DNA from: Streptomyces sp. TLI_235
Lineage (GTDB): Bacteria; Actinomycetota; Actinomycetes; Streptomycetales; Streptomycetaceae
Direction of reading: 5' to 3'
Assembly: GCA_002300355.1 (NCBI GenBank)
Contig: NSGV01000001.1
Coordinates: forward strand, 868,001 to 932,000
Length of the DNA: 64,000 nt
Below, piece by piece: positions 8,110-18,196 of the stretch; the stretch's first letter is position 1, and every line of letters starts with the position of its first letter. Under the pieces are notes generated by a model that searched no databases, was not told where the DNA came from, and was given only the letters and a program-made list of their open reading frames with translations. The translations under genes and the position numbers were made by a program.

Positions 8110-8147
8110 GCAAGGCCCGGCCGGGTCAGCCCCCGGCCGGGCCTTGC
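8110..8147. terminator. Bidirectional terminator overlapping a stop codon
   Basis: A perfect 16-bp stem (GCAAGGCCCGGCCGGG at 8110-8125 and its complement at 8132-8147) closes a 6-base loop. It sits between two converging genes. The last residues and the stop of the minus-strand phosphatase lie inside the hairpin. There is no U-run, as is usual in actinomycetes. Confidence 0.85.
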
Positions 8148-10441
8148 GGGTCGGCGCGGACGGCGATCAGGCAGGTGTCGTCGTCGGTGTCGGAGCGGCT
8201 CTGTGCGAGCAGCGCGTCGAGGTAGCCGCCGAGGTCGGGGCCTGGCGGGCCGGCCGCCGCGAGCAGCTGGCGCAGCGACTCCTCGTCGGCGGTGCCGCGG
8301 CGCTCCACCAGTCCGTCGGTGTACAGCAGCAGGACGTCACCGGGTTCCATCGGCACCGCCTGCTCCTCGTAGCGGGCGTCGGGGGCCGCGCCGAGCAGCA
8401 GGCCGTGCGGCAGCGGCAGTACCCGGGGGCGGCCCGCGCGCAGCAGGACGGGAGGCGGGTGTCCGGCGCGGGCCCAGTGCAGGGTGCGGGTCCGCGGGTC
8501 GAAGCGGGCGCAGACCGCGGTGGCGGTGGCCGGTTCGGGCAGGGCGAGGGCGGTGTGGTTGAGCCACTCCAGCAGCCGGGCGGGGCCGGCGCCGGTGACG
8601 GCGAGTCCGCGCAGGGCGTTGCGCAGCGCGACCATGCCGGTGGCGGCCTCGATGCCGTGCCCGGCCAGGTCGCCGACGGTGAGCAGGGCGCCGCCGTCGG
8701 GCAGCGGCAGGATGTCGTACCAGTCGCCGCCGACCCGGTCGCTCTCGACGGCGGGCCGGTAGCGCACGGCGGCGTGCAGCCGGGCCCGGGCCAGCGGCGG
8801 CGGTTCGGGCGGCAGGATGGCCTCCTGGAGCCGCAGCGTGAGGCGGTGCCGTTGGGCGGCCTCGAGTTCGCTGTCGGCGAGGCGTTCCCGGGTGGCGGCG
8901 AGGGCGACCTCGGTGCGGTGGTGGTCGGAGACGTCCTGGCCGGCGCCGCGGACGAGGACCACCCGGCCGGCGGGGTCGGTGACGGGTTCGGCGACGACCC
9001 GGGCCCAGCGGGTGGGCCCGTCCGGCGGCAGCAGCCGGAAGACCGCGGAGGAGGCCCGGCCCTCCCGGAGGACGCCGTGGACGAGCCGCCGGACGGCGCG
9101 GCGGTCCTCGGGGTGGACGTGGGCGGCGAGGGCGGCCAGCGGCACGGGGGTGGCGTCGGGCGGCAGGCCGTGCAGGGCGAACATCCGCTCGTCCCACAGG
9201 ACGTCGCCGGTGGCCAGGTCCTCCTCGAAGCCGCCGACCCGGGCGAGGCGCTGGGCGGAGTGGAGCAGGCCGACGAGTCGGGCGTCGGCGTCCTCGATCT
9301 GCCAGCTGACCAGCAGGTGGCCGTCGGTGGGGGCGGCGCCGATCCGGGCGACCACGGGCAGCCGGGACAGGTCGTCGGTGAGGAAGGTGAGCACGAAGCG
9401 TTCGCGGACGGGTTCGCCGGTGGCCAGCACGGCCAGCAGCCGGTCGAGCAGGCCGCGGGTGGCGGCGAGCGGGTAGGCCTCCAGCAGGGTGGCGCCCTCG
9501 ACGCGGTGCCGGGGGCGGCCGGCCGGGTCGCGGAAGCGGCGGTTGGTGCGCAGGATGCGGAGGTCGGCGACCTCGCCGTCGCGGCCCTCGACCGGGGCGA
9601 GCAGCAGCGCCGGGTCGAGGACGGCCTCCAGGGCGGCCGTGTCGGCGGCCGGCGGTTCGCCGCCGGCCGGGTCCGCGGGCGTGGTGTCGACGGTGACGGC
9701 GCAGACCTCGGCGAGGGCCCGCAGCCGGGTGCGTGCGGCCGCGGACAGCGGGCGCGGGGGTTCGGCCCAACCGAGTTCGAGGGCGCCGAGCAGGCGGCCG
9801 CGACGGCGGATCGGCAGGACGAGCCGGTGCGGGGTGGTGGCCCGGCCGACGGTGGGAATGTCGGTGGCGGCGGGGCCGTCCGCGGGCCACAGCCCGTGGT
9901 CGCTGCGGGCGGCGAGCCGGGCCGGGGTGTCGATGCCCGGCGGGACGTGCCGCCAGGCGCGGACGTCCTCGGGGTCGAGGCCGGACTGTCCGAGCAGCGT
10001 GAGGCCGCCGCCGGGGGCGGTGCCCCAGATGACGGCGGCGTCGGCGGCGAGCAGGTCGGCGGTCTGGTGGAGGACGGCGCGGGCGGCGGTGTCCGCGTCG
10101 GTGGGCGGCCGGGGCGGGTCGTCCCGGGTGTCGGCGGTGGGGAGCTCGCCGAGGGCGCGGCCGGGGGTGACGGCCGCGCCGACGATCTCGGCGGCGAGCC
10201 CGCGGACGGTGACGCCCGCGTCGGCGGCGAGTTCGGCGAGCTGGGCGGCGGCGTCCGACGGCGGGCAGCGGAACCGTTCGGCGAGCATGCCCGTGGCGAT
10301 CTCGACGACCGGGCGGGTGGCGAGGTGTTCGCGCAGGGAGTCGCGCTCGGCCTCCAGCCGTTTGACAAGCCGGGCCAGCCTGTCGGCCGGGCCGTGCGCG
10401 GCGGCGTGGTTCCCGGGTTCGGCGGGGCGGGGCCGCTCCAT
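8126..10441 (-). CDS. ANTAR-GAF-PAS-SpoIIE (PP2C) protein phosphatase
   Basis: A 771-residue multidomain regulator. An ANTAR-like helical module lies at about residues 20-90 (RPVVEIATGMLAERFRCPP). A GAF domain with RLVLPIRRRGRLLGALELGW follows, then two PAS-type modules (ending in the WARVVAEPV and GAGQDVSDHHR segments). The SpoIIE/PP2C catalytic domain fills about 540-765, with VGGDWYD, VGDLAGHGIEAA and LLLYTDGLVERRG carrying the metal-binding Asp residues. Such enzymes dephosphorylate STAS anti-sigma antagonists. Its ATG lies 5 bases after the hybrid kinase stop, so the two are translationally coupled. The likely target is the STAS protein at 15147-15539. Confidence 0.88.
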   Translation of the reverse strand: MERPRPAEPGNHAAAHGPADRLARLVKRLEAERDSLREHLATRPVVEIATGMLAERFRCPPSDAAAQLAELAADAGVTVRGLAAEIVGAAVTPGRALGELPTADTRDDPPRPPTDADTAARAVLHQTADLLAADAAVIWGTAPGGGLTLLGQSGLDPEDVRAWRHVPPGIDTPARLAARSDHGLWPADGPAATDIPTVGRATTPHRLVLPIRRRGRLLGALELGWAEPPRPLSAAARTRLRALAEVCAVTVDTTPADPAGGEPPAADTAALEAVLDPALLLAPVEGRDGEVADLRILRTNRRFRDPAGRPRHRVEGATLLEAYPLAATRGLLDRLLAVLATGEPVRERFVLTFLTDDLSRLPVVARIGAAPTDGHLLVSWQIEDADARLVGLLHSAQRLARVGGFEEDLATGDVLWDERMFALHGLPPDATPVPLAALAAHVHPEDRRAVRRLVHGVLREGRASSAVFRLLPPDGPTRWARVVAEPVTDPAGRVVLVRGAGQDVSDHHRTEVALAATRERLADSELEAAQRHRLTLRLQEAILPPEPPPLARARLHAAVRYRPAVESDRVGGDWYDILPLPDGGALLTVGDLAGHGIEAATGMVALRNALRGLAVTGAGPARLLEWLNHTALALPEPATATAVCARFDPRTRTLHWARAGHPPPVLLRAGRPRVLPLPHGLLLGAAPDARYEEQAVPMEPGDVLLLYTDGLVERRGTADEESLRQLLAAAGPPGPDLGGYLDALLAQSRSDTDDDTCLIAVRADPQGPAGG

Positions 10442-10446
10442 CGCGG

Positions 10447-13400
10447 TCAGCCGTCCAGCCAGTGCAGGATCCGGCCGAGCAGGTGCTCGGTGTCGACGGG
10501 CTTGGTGATGTAGTCGTCGGCACCGGCGGCGAGGCTGCGGGCCCGGTCCTCGGGCATCGCCTTCGCGGAGACCGCGATGATCGGGACGTCCGCCAGGCCG
10601 GCCTCCTTGCGGATGGCGGCGGTGGCGGCGTCGCCGTCCATCCCGGGCATCATCACGTCCATCAGGACGAGGGCGGTCTCGGGGTGGCCGCGGAGCACGT
10701 CGAGGCCGGTGCGGCCGTTGTCGGCGTGCAGGACGCGGGCGCCGTGGAGTTCGAGCATGCCGGTGACGGCGAAGACGTTCCGGGCGTCGTCGTCGACGAC
10801 CAGGACGGTACGGCCGGCCAGCCGGGCGCGGTGCTCGGGCTGCCCGTCGTCGGGGGCGGCGCCGGGGGTGGCCGTCGCCGTCGTGATCCGCTCCCGGAGG
10901 TCGTCCAGCCCGACGGCGGGCTCGGGGAGGCCGGTCGTGTCCCGGGCGGGGCGGTCGGAGTGGCCGATGACCGGGGGCCCTTCGGCACGCAGCGCGTCGA
11001 GGACGGGCCGCAGCCGCTCGGCGGGCAGGTCGAGATCGACGACGGCGCACCGCCACGGGCCCTGGTCGAGCGCGGTGCGCAGTTCGCGGGCGTCCCGGAC
11101 GGTGCGGATCTCGGCGGGCGGGTCGTGGCGGGCGGTGGCGCTGGCTGCGACGGCGGTCAGCAGGCCCGGCGGGTGCGCCTCGACGACGAGCAGCCGGGCG
11201 GGGCTCGGCGGCGCGGCCGGCAGCTGGCCGCCGGCCGCGGCGGCGGGCAGGTGGAGGGTGAAGCAGCTGCCCTCGCCGAGGGTGCTGCGGGAGGTGATGG
11301 TGCCGCCGAGCAGGTGGGCGAGTTCGCGGCTGATGGAGAGTCCGAGACCGGTGCCGCCGTAGCGGCGGCTGGTGGTGCCGTCGGCCTGCTGGAAGGCGCC
11401 GAAGATGGACCCCAGGTGCTGTTCGGCGATGCCGATGCCCGTGTCGCTGACCCGGAAGGCCAGGCTGCCGGGCGGTACGCCGCCGTCGGCGGCGCTCTCC
11501 TCCGCGGTGGAGGGTTCTATCCGCAGTGCGACCCGCCCGCTGTCGGTGAACTTCACCGCGTTGGAGAGCAGGTTGCGCAGGATCTGCCGCAGCCTCGCCT
11601 GGTCGGTGTGGAGCACGTCCGGCACGCCGGGCGCGGCGACCACCGTGAAGTCGAGGCGCTTCTGTCCGGCCAGCGGCCGGAACGTCGACTCGACGTAGTC
11701 GAGGAGTTCGCGCAGCGGGAAGTGCTCGACGTGGATGTCCATCTTCCCGGCCTCGACCTTGGAGAGGTCGAGGATGTCGTTGATCAGTTGCAGCAGGTCG
11801 GAGCCGGCCGAGTGGATGATCTCCGCGTACTCGACCTGTTTGACCGTCAGGTTGCCGGCCGGGTTCTGGGAGAGCAGCTGCGCCAGGATGAGCAGACTGT
11901 TGAGCGGGGTGCGCAGCTCGTGGCTCATGTTGGCCAGGAACTCGGACTTGTACATCGAGGTGCGGGCCAACTGCCTTGCCCGTTCTTCGAGTTCGCGGCG
12001 GGCCTGCTCGATCTCCAGGTTCTTCGCCTCGATGTCGCGGTTCTGGGCGGCCAGCAGGTCGGCCTTGTCCTCGAGTTCGGCGTTGGATTCGCGCAACTCC
12101 TGCTGGCCGTTCTGGAGTTCTTCGGAGCGGGCACGCAGTTCCGCGGTGAGCCGCTGGGACTCCTCCAGGAGCTCGTCGGTGCGGGCGTTGGCGATCAGCA
12201 TGCTGAGGTTGGCGCCCAGGGCCTCGGTGAACCGGCCGAGGAAGTCGCGGTGGACCTCGGTGAAGGAGTGCAGGGTGGCGATCTCCAGGACGCCGAGCAG
12301 CTGGTCCTCGACGGTGATCGGCAGCACGACGAGGGCGCGCGGCGCGGCGGCGCCGAGGCTGGAGGAGACGGTGGCGTAGCCGTCCGGGAGGTCGGCGACG
12401 GCGAGCGGGCGGCGGGCCAGCGCGGCCTGGCCGACCAGCGACTCGCCCAGGCGCAGCCGCCGCGGGCGGTCGCCGGCCGGTCGGCCGTAGCCGCTGACGA
12501 GGACGAGTTCGGTGCCGTCTGCGGTGTCCTCGGCGAGGTAGAAGGCGCCGTACTGGGCGCCGACCAGCGGGGTGAGCTCGTTCATGATGAGGTCGGCGAC
12601 GGCGGTCACATCGCGGTGCCCCTGGACGAGTCCGGTGAGCCTGGCGAGGTTGGTCTTCAGCCAGTCCTGCTCCTGGTTGGCGCGGGTGGTCTCGCGGAGC
12701 GACCCCACCATGGCGTTGATGTTGTCCTTGAGGTCGGCGACCTCGCCGGAGGCGTCGACGGTGATGGAGCGGGTCAGGTCGCCCTCGGCGACGGCGCCGG
12801 TGACCTCGGCGATCGCCCGGACCTGCCGGGTGAGGTTGCCGGCGAGTTCGTTGACGTTCTCAGTGAGGCGCTTCCAGGTGCCGGAGACGCCCTCGACCTC
12901 GGCCTGGCCGCCGAGCCGGCCCTCGCTGCCGACCTCCCGGGCGACCCGGGTGACCTCGGCGGCGAACGAGGACAGCTGGTCGACCATGGTGTTGATGGTG
13001 GTCTTGAGCTCCAGGATCTCACCGCGGGCGTCGACGTCGATCTTGCGGTTGAGCTCGCCGCGGGCGACCGCGGTGGTGACCTGGGCGATGTTGCGGACCT
13101 GGTTGGTCAGGTTGTTCGCCATCGAGTTGACGTTGTCGGTGAGGTCCTTCCAGGTGCCGGCCACGTTGGGCACGGTGGCCTGGCCGCCGAGCCGGCCCTC
13201 GGTGCCGACCTCCCGGGCGACCCGGGTGACCTCGGCGGCGAACGCGGAGAGCGTGTCGACCATGGTGTTGATGGCGTCCGCCAGGCCGGCGACCTCGCCG
13301 CGGGCGGCGACGGTGATCCGCTGCGACAGGTCACCCTTGGCCACGGCGGCCGCGACCTGGGCGATCGAGCGGACCTGGTCGGTGAGGTTGGAGGCCATCA

Positions 13401-14586
13401 CGTTGACGTTGTCGGTGAGGTCCTTCCAGGTGCCGGACACACCGCGGACGGTGGCCTGCCCGCCGAGGCTGCCCTCGGTGCCCACCGCCCGGGCCACCCG
13501 GGTGACTTCGTCGGCGAAGGCGGACAGCTGGTCGACCATCGTGTTGATGGTCTCCTTCAGCTCCAGGATCTCGCCGCGTGCGTCGACCCGGATCTTCTGC
13601 GTCAGATCGCCCCGGGCGACCGCCGTGGTCACCTCGGCGATCGAGCGGACCTGCGTGGTGAGGTTGCCGGCCATCGAGTTGACGGAGTCGGTGAGGTCCC
13701 GCCAGGTGCCGGAGACGTCGCGCACGGTGGCCTGCCCGCCGAGCCGGCCCTCGCTGCCGACCTCGCGGGCCACCCGGGTGACCTCGTCGGCGAAGGCCGA
13801 CAGCCGGTCGACCATGGTGTTGACGGTGTCCTTCAGCTCCAGGATCTCCCCGTGGGCGCCGACCCCGATCTTCTGCGTCAGATCCCCGTCCGCGACGGCG
13901 GTGGCGACCTGCGCGATCGAGCGGACCTGCGACGTCAGGTTGCGGGCCATCGAGTTGACGGAGTCGGTGAGGTCCCGCCAGGTGCCGGCGACCCCCGGTA
14001 CCTGCGCCTGGCCGCCCAGGCTGCCCTCGGTGCCGACCTCGCGGGCCACCCGGGTCACCTCGTCGGCGAAGGCCGACAGCTGGTCGACCATGGTGTTGAC
14101 GGTGTCCTTCAGCTCCAGGATCTCGCCGCGGGCGTCGACCTGGATCTTCTGTGTCAGGTCGCCCCGCGCCACCGCCGTGGTGACCTGGGCGATGTTGCGG
14201 ACCTGGGTGGTCAGGTTGCCCGCCATCGCGTTCACCGAGTCGGTCAGTTCGCGCCAGGTGCCGGAGACGCCCTCGACCTCGGCCTGGCCGCCGAGCCGGC
14301 CGTCGCCGCCGACCTCGCGCGCCACCCGGGTCACCTCGTCGGTCACCCGGGAGAGCTGGTCGGCCATGCCGTTGAACACCTCGGCGATCTCGCCGAGCAG
14401 CCCGGGCCCGCCGGTCGGCAGCCGGGTGCCGAAGTCACCGTCGCGGACGGCCGTCAGCCCGGCGAGCAGCTGCCGCAGCCCGTCCTCGGACAGCGCGGCG
14501 CCGACCGGTCGGGGGTGGGCGGTGCGGCGGGCGGGCCGGTCGGGGCCGGGGCGGCCTTCGGGGTCGGACGGGAGGGAATCGTTCAT
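10447..14586 (-). CDS. Cytosolic hybrid histidine kinase with six HAMP-type repeats (OsaA/Nik1-like)
   Basis: A 1379-residue hybrid kinase without membrane segments. Residues about 70-630 hold six 92-residue repeats, each with GTW(R/K)xLTDxVN and [21 protein letters not shown] HAMP pairs. A GAF domain ([14 protein letters not shown]) and a long coiled coil follow. HisKA has phospho-acceptor His889 in [10 protein letters not shown], and HATPase has NLLSNAVKF and [10 protein letters not shown] degenerate receiver precedes a complete receiver with Asp1310 in [11 protein letters not shown]. This order matches group III kinases such as fungal Nik1 and streptomycete OsaA, which sense osmotic stress through the HAMP stack. 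It is the first gene of a two-gene operon with the phosphatase. Confidence 0.9.
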   Translation of the reverse strand: MNDSLPSDPEGRPGPDRPARRTAHPRPVGAALSEDGLRQLLAGLTAVRDGDFGTRLPTGGPGLLGEIAEVFNGMADQLSRVTDEVTRVAREVGGDGRLGGQAEVEGVSGTWRELTDSVNAMAGNLTTQVRNIAQVTTAVARGDLTQKIQVDARGEILELKDTVNTMVDQLSAFADEVTRVAREVGTEGSLGGQAQVPGVAGTWRDLTDSVNSMARNLTSQVRSIAQVATAVADGDLTQKIGVGAHGEILELKDTVNTMVDRLSAFADEVTRVAREVGSEGRLGGQATVRDVSGTWRDLTDSVNSMAGNLTTQVRSIAEVTTAVARGDLTQKIRVDARGEILELKETINTMVDQLSAFADEVTRVARAVGTEGSLGGQATVRGVSGTWKDLTDNVNVMASNLTDQVRSIAQVAAAVAKGDLSQRITVAARGEVAGLADAINTMVDTLSAFAAEVTRVAREVGTEGRLGGQATVPNVAGTWKDLTDNVNSMANNLTNQVRNIAQVTTAVARGELNRKIDVDARGEILELKTTINTMVDQLSSFAAEVTRVAREVGSEGRLGGQAEVEGVSGTWKRLTENVNELAGNLTRQVRAIAEVTGAVAEGDLTRSITVDASGEVADLKDNINAMVGSLRETTRANQEQDWLKTNLARLTGLVQGHRDVTAVADLIMNELTPLVGAQYGAFYLAEDTADGTELVLVSGYGRPAGDRPRRLRLGESLVGQAALARRPLAVADLPDGYATVSSSLGAAAPRALVVLPITVEDQLLGVLEIATLHSFTEVHRDFLGRFTEALGANLSMLIANARTDELLEESQRLTAELRARSEELQNGQQELRESNAELEDKADLLAAQNRDIEAKNLEIEQARRELEERARQLARTSMYKSEFLANMSHELRTPLNSLLILAQLLSQNPAGNLTVKQVEYAEIIHSAGSDLLQLINDILDLSKVEAGKMDIHVEHFPLRELLDYVESTFRPLAGQKRLDFTVVAAPGVPDVLHTDQARLRQILRNLLSNAVKFTDSGRVALRIEPSTAEESAADGGVPPGSLAFRVSDTGIGIAEQHLGSIFGAFQQADGTTSRRYGGTGLGLSISRELAHLLGGTITSRSTLGEGSCFTLHLPAAAAGGQLPAAPPSPARLLVVEAHPPGLLTAVAASATARHDPPAEIRTVRDARELRTALDQGPWRCAVVDLDLPAERLRPVLDALRAEGPPVIGHSDRPARDTTGLPEPAVGLDDLRERITTATATPGAAPDDGQPEHRARLAGRTVLVVDDDARNVFAVTGMLELHGARVLHADNGRTGLDVLRGHPETALVLMDVMMPGMDGDAATAAIRKEAGLADVPIIAVSAKAMPEDRARSLAAGADDYITKPVDTEHLLGRILHWLDG
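12714..14370 (-). repeat. Six tandem 276-bp coding repeats
   Basis: The HAMP region of the kinase repeats every 276 bp (92 codons), about six times. For example, the block encoding GTW...EVEGVS is nearly identical at about 12,880 and 14,260, exactly 1380 bp (5 x 276) apart. Neighbouring copies match closely enough that unequal recombination could add or remove in-frame units. The same regions are a risk for assembly collapse. Confidence 0.85.
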
Positions 14587-14709
14587 CGTCGTCCTCGGTA
14601 CGGTGCGTCACCTGTGGACGGGTCTCTCTGCGGTCCACTCTCCCACCGCCGGCGGCCGGTCGACCTGCCGTGCGGCGCTGGGCGCCCGAGGGCGGCGCGT
14701 CCGGCACGC

Positions 14710-15150
14710 TCAGTCACCGGGCGGTACCTCCACCTCCAGCCAGACGGTCTTGCCGAGCGGCCGGGGCACACTCCCCCAGGCCACGGCCAGCCGGTCGACC
14801 ACCCGCAGGCCGTGCCCGCCGGGAAGGGAGCGCGGCCGGTCCGTCTGCAGCACGGGCGGCTCCGCGCTGCCGTCCGAGACCTCGACCCTCAGTCCACCGC
14901 CGGTGCGGTGCAGCGCGAGTTCACGCGGACCGCCGGCGTGCAGGCAGGCGTTGGTGACCAGCTCGCTCACCATGAGCAGCACGTCCTCGGCCACCGCGAG
15001 CCGCTCGCCGTCCGCTGCGGGGAGCCAGCCCCAGTCGTGCAGGGCCTCGTTGGTGAACTCCCGGCAGTGCTGCACCGCGCCGCGGCTCTCGTACAGGGCC
15101 AGCCGGCGGACCTGCTCGTCCGGGAATGCCGGGCCACCCGTCCCCGTCAT
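14710..15150 (-). CDS. RsbW-like anti-sigma factor/serine kinase ATPase
   Basis: A 146-residue GHKL ATPase of the HATPase_c_2 type. The N-box reads [14 protein letters not shown] at about residues 63-76. The G-boxes are [11 protein letters not shown] and [16 protein letters not shown], and a final strand KTVWLEVEV completes the Bergerat fold. Proteins of this type bind a sigma factor and phosphorylate a STAS partner. Its ATG overlaps the stop of the STAS gene (ATGA), so the pair should be made together. The sigma factor at 18197-19156 is the likely client, although this is inferred from position. Confidence 0.88.
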   Translation of the reverse strand: MTGTGGPAFPDEQVRRLALYESRGAVQHCREFTNEALHDWGWLPAADGERLAVAEDVLLMVSELVTNACLHAGGPRELALHRTGGGLRVEVSDGSAEPPVLQTDRPRSLPGGHGLRVVDRLAVAWGSVPRPLGKTVWLEVEVPPGD

Positions 15151-15539
15151 CCATCACCGCCCGGTTCGGGCCCCGCCTCCGCGGCACTGTCGAACACCCG
15201 GAAGATCTCTCGGGCGCCGGTGATCTGCAGCATCCGCTGCACCATCGCCGTGGGGGCCGCCAGCACCACCTCGCCGCCCCGGGCCAGCGCCGACAGACGG
15301 GCCCGCAGCAGCAGGTTCAGGCCGGTGGAGTCGCAGAAGGACAGGCCGGAGCACTCGACGACCACCAGGCCCGGCGTGTCCGCCAGCGTCCTGTCCAGCG
15401 CCTCACGGAACGGCCGGGCGCTGTCGTGGTCCAGCTCGCCGACCAGCCGCAGGACCCACCGTCCGGCCGACCCGTCCACGGAGACGGTCAGGTGGTCGGC
15501 GCCCGCTGGCCCACCGGGTGCCGCAGTGTCGGCGTCCAT
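15147..15539 (-). CDS. STAS-domain anti-sigma factor antagonist (RsbV/SpoIIAA-like)
   Basis: A 130-residue single STAS domain. The central loop reads [14 protein letters not shown], in which Ser71 is the expected phosphorylation site. The N-terminal strand ([22 protein letters not shown]) and C-terminal helix ([20 protein letters not shown]) complete the fold. When unphosphorylated, such a protein binds the RsbW-like kinase and releases its sigma factor. Phosphorylated, it is inactive until a SpoIIE phosphatase acts. Both partners flank it: the kinase overlaps it downstream, and a SpoIIE phosphatase ends at 15613 just upstream. Confidence 0.9.
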   Translation of the reverse strand: MDADTAAPGGPAGADHLTVSVDGSAGRWVLRLVGELDHDSARPFREALDRTLADTPGLVVVECSGLSFCDSTGLNLLLRARLSALARGGEVVLAAPTAMVQRMLQITGAREIFRVFDSAAEAGPEPGGDG

Positions 15540-15612
15540 TCTCCGGCTCCTCCCGTGGAGGGGTGCTCCCTCCACCATAGGTCGGCACTTCCCCCGGCGG
15601 CCGCCACGGCGG

Positions 15613-18102
15613 TCAGCCGAGGCGGAGGCCGACCAGGCAGGTGTCGTCGAGCGGGTTGGGGGCGCCGAGGCGGCGCAGCACGTGGTCGAGGCAGCCTTCG
15701 ATGTCGTCCGCACGGTAGTCGCGCAGCGCCTCGACCAGGCGGTGGACGCCCTGGCCCAGGTCGGCGCCGCGGCGTTCGACCAGGCCGTCGGTGTAGAGCA
15801 GCAGGGTGTCGCCCGGGTCCAGACGGAGTTCGGCCGGGCGGTAGCGGGCGCCGGCCACGGCGCCGAGGACGATCCCGTCGGGCATCTCCAGCAGCCGGGC
15901 CGCGCCGCCGCCGCTGGTCACCACCGGCGGGAGGTGGCCGGCCCGCGCCCAGGTCAGTGTCCGGGTGGCCGGGTCGAGGCGGCCGCACACGGCGGTGGCG
16001 ATGTAGTTGCCGCGCTCGTGGCAGAGCATCCGGTTGAGCCGGGCGAGGAGTTCCTCGGGCGGCGCCCCGGTGTAGGCGAGGCCGCGCAGCGCGTGCCGCA
16101 GGTTGGCCATGCCGGCGGCCGCGGGCAGCCCGTGCCCGGAGACGTCGCCGACCACGACGAGCACGGCGCCGTCGGGCAGCGCGAGGACGTCCCACCAGTC
16201 GCCGCCGACCTTGTTGCCGCGGCCGGCGGGCAGGTAGCGGGCGGCGGTCCGCAGGCCGGGCGTGGGCGGGCCGGCCGGGGCGTCCATCAGCGCGCGCTGG
16301 AGGGCCACGACGGCGCGGTGCTCGGTGTCGGCGCGGCGGCGCTGCTCGGCGAGCCGGGTGCGGGTGCCGGCGAGTTCCTGCTCGGTGCGGCGGCGGCCGG
16401 TGATGTCCTGCACGACGCCGCGGACGGCGACCGCGGCGGGCCCGGTGACGCCGCGGACGGCCGTGGCAAGCACCCGGAGGCTGCGGACGTCGCCCTCACC
16501 GCCCGCCCGGAGCTCCAGTGTGGCGTCGGAGGCGCCGGTCAGGATCCGGGCGGCGGCGGCCCGGACCTCGGCCCGGTCGCCGGGCACCACGGCGGCCAGC
16601 GCCCGGGCGATGCCGATCCCGCCGCTGCCGTCGTCCTGCAGCCCGAGCAGGCGGGGAACCTCGGGCGAGCAGGTGAGCCGGGTGCTGCCCGGCTCCCAGC
16701 TCCACGTCCCCAGCCTGGCGAGCCGCTGGGCCTGTGCCAGCAGCGCGTCCTGCCGGTCCTGCACGTCGTGGGCGCGCCAGCTGACCAGCACACCGTCCAG
16801 GAAGGGGGTGGCGTGCAGGGTCATCGCGGACGCCCGGACGGCGCCGCCGACGACCTCCTCGAAGCGCTCCGCCTCGCCCTCGTACGGGACGCCGGTGCCG
16901 GCGACCTCCAGCAGCCGGCCGAAGGTGCCGGAGGCCACCATGCCGGGGTAGAGCGCGGTGAGGCGGCGGCCGACCATGTCCTCGGCGGTCCGGCCCGCCA
17001 GGTCGACGGTCGCCGCGTTGGCATGCTCCACCCGCAGGTCGACGGCGGTGCCGTCGGGCTCGCGGACGGCCCCGAGGATCAGCACGGGGTCGAGCAGCGC
17101 GTCCAGGACGGCCCGGAACCACGGCTCGGCGACCGGGGCCGCCCGGCCGGGCCCGGTGCCCGCCACGACCCGCAGCAGTTCGGCGGCGCAGAGGGCGGAA
17201 ACCGCCGCCAGGTACCGCTCGGCCTCCGGGTCGGGCCGGTACTCCTCGTCCCAGCCGAGCTTCATCGCGCCGATCACCCGGCCGCCGGTGCGCAGCGGCA
17301 GCGCGCAGACCGTCCGGCCCGGGACGAGGTCCTCACCGGAGACGTCCGGGTAGCGGGCCGCGAAGTCGGTGCGGTCGGCGACCCAGACGGCGGTACCCGA
17401 CTGGGCCGCCTCGGTGAGCGGCAGGGCGGTCATCGGCGGGATCCGCTGCCACTGGCTGAGCCGGCGTGCGGGGACGCCGTGGCTGCCGACCAGGCGCAGG
17501 GCGCCGTCGGGTTCGAGCAGGGCGAGCACGGCCGCGGTGACGCCCAGCGGGGCCAGCGCGGTCTCGTGCAGCAGCCTGGCGAGGTCCTCGGTGCTGCCGG
17601 CCGAGGCCAGCGCGGCCGCGGCGAGGTGGTAGCGGGCGGCGAGGCCCTGGGCGGTCGGTGCCGCGGCGAGCACGGGTGGCGGGTCGCCCGGCTCCGCCGC
17701 GGTCCGTGGAGCGGGGGGCGCCGCCGGCGGCGGGGCCGCCCGCGGGCTCGCACCGTCGACGGGTGCGCCGGCGGCCGGATCGGCGTGGCCGACCGGGGTC
17801 TCCAGGGGTGCTGCGACGCCCACCACGTCGGCGGCGATCTCCACCAGCTTCCGGTTGCGGTCCTGGGAGAGCCCGGCGAGCCGGTCGAACGCCTGGTCGG
17901 GCGTGCAGCCGTGGCGCTCCGCCAGGATGCCCTTGGCCTGTTCGATCACGGCCCGGGAGCGCATCGCGGTCCGCAGGCCCTCGACCTCGGCCCGCAGCCG
18001 GTCGACCGTGGCCTGCAGCACGGACCGCTCGGCCGATCCGTCCAGCACCTCGGACGGCGGTCCGGGCGGCCCAGAAGCGGGATTCCCGTTGTGGCCTGCC
18101 AC
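15613..18102 (-). CDS. ANTAR-GAF-PAS-SpoIIE protein phosphatase, second copy
   Basis: An 829-residue protein with the same architecture as the gene at 8126. ANTAR lies at about residues 25-90 (MRSRAVIEQAKGILAERHGC, nearly canonical). A Pro/Ala-rich linker and a GAF domain (TVCALPLRTGGRVIGAMKLGW) follow, then PAS segments and a C-terminal SpoIIE domain (VGGDWWD, VVVGDVSGHGLPAA, LLLYTDGLVERRG). The GTG at 18102 is chosen because TACGCT lies exactly 6 bases upstream with no ribosome-binding site, which suggests a leaderless mRNA. An ATG further upstream, at 18195, has no such support. Its neighbour downstream is the STAS protein it could act on. Confidence 0.87.
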   Translation of the reverse strand: MAGHNGNPASGPPGPPSEVLDGSAERSVLQATVDRLRAEVEGLRTAMRSRAVIEQAKGILAERHGCTPDQAFDRLAGLSQDRNRKLVEIAADVVGVAAPLETPVGHADPAAGAPVDGASPRAAPPPAAPPAPRTAAEPGDPPPVLAAAPTAQGLAARYHLAAAALASAGSTEDLARLLHETALAPLGVTAAVLALLEPDGALRLVGSHGVPARRLSQWQRIPPMTALPLTEAAQSGTAVWVADRTDFAARYPDVSGEDLVPGRTVCALPLRTGGRVIGAMKLGWDEEYRPDPEAERYLAAVSALCAAELLRVVAGTGPGRAAPVAEPWFRAVLDALLDPVLILGAVREPDGTAVDLRVEHANAATVDLAGRTAEDMVGRRLTALYPGMVASGTFGRLLEVAGTGVPYEGEAERFEEVVGGAVRASAMTLHATPFLDGVLVSWRAHDVQDRQDALLAQAQRLARLGTWSWEPGSTRLTCSPEVPRLLGLQDDGSGGIGIARALAAVVPGDRAEVRAAAARILTGASDATLELRAGGEGDVRSLRVLATAVRGVTGPAAVAVRGVVQDITGRRRTEQELAGTRTRLAEQRRRADTEHRAVVALQRALMDAPAGPPTPGLRTAARYLPAGRGNKVGGDWWDVLALPDGAVLVVVGDVSGHGLPAAAGMANLRHALRGLAYTGAPPEELLARLNRMLCHERGNYIATAVCGRLDPATRTLTWARAGHLPPVVTSGGGAARLLEMPDGIVLGAVAGARYRPAELRLDPGDTLLLYTDGLVERRGADLGQGVHRLVEALRDYRADDIEGCLDHVLRRLGAPNPLDDTCLVGLRLG

Positions 18103-18196
18103 GGAGCCAGCGTAGCCCCGCGCCGTCGGGCCGACCGGTCGTGCCGGCCCGGCGGTGCACCGGTTCAACGGGCGCCGAGGCGGGTGTCCGGGCACC

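Noticed and set aside
12714..14370. CRISPR-like regular repeats
   Set aside because: The period is 276 bp and the repeats are in-frame coding units of HAMP modules, with no spacers.
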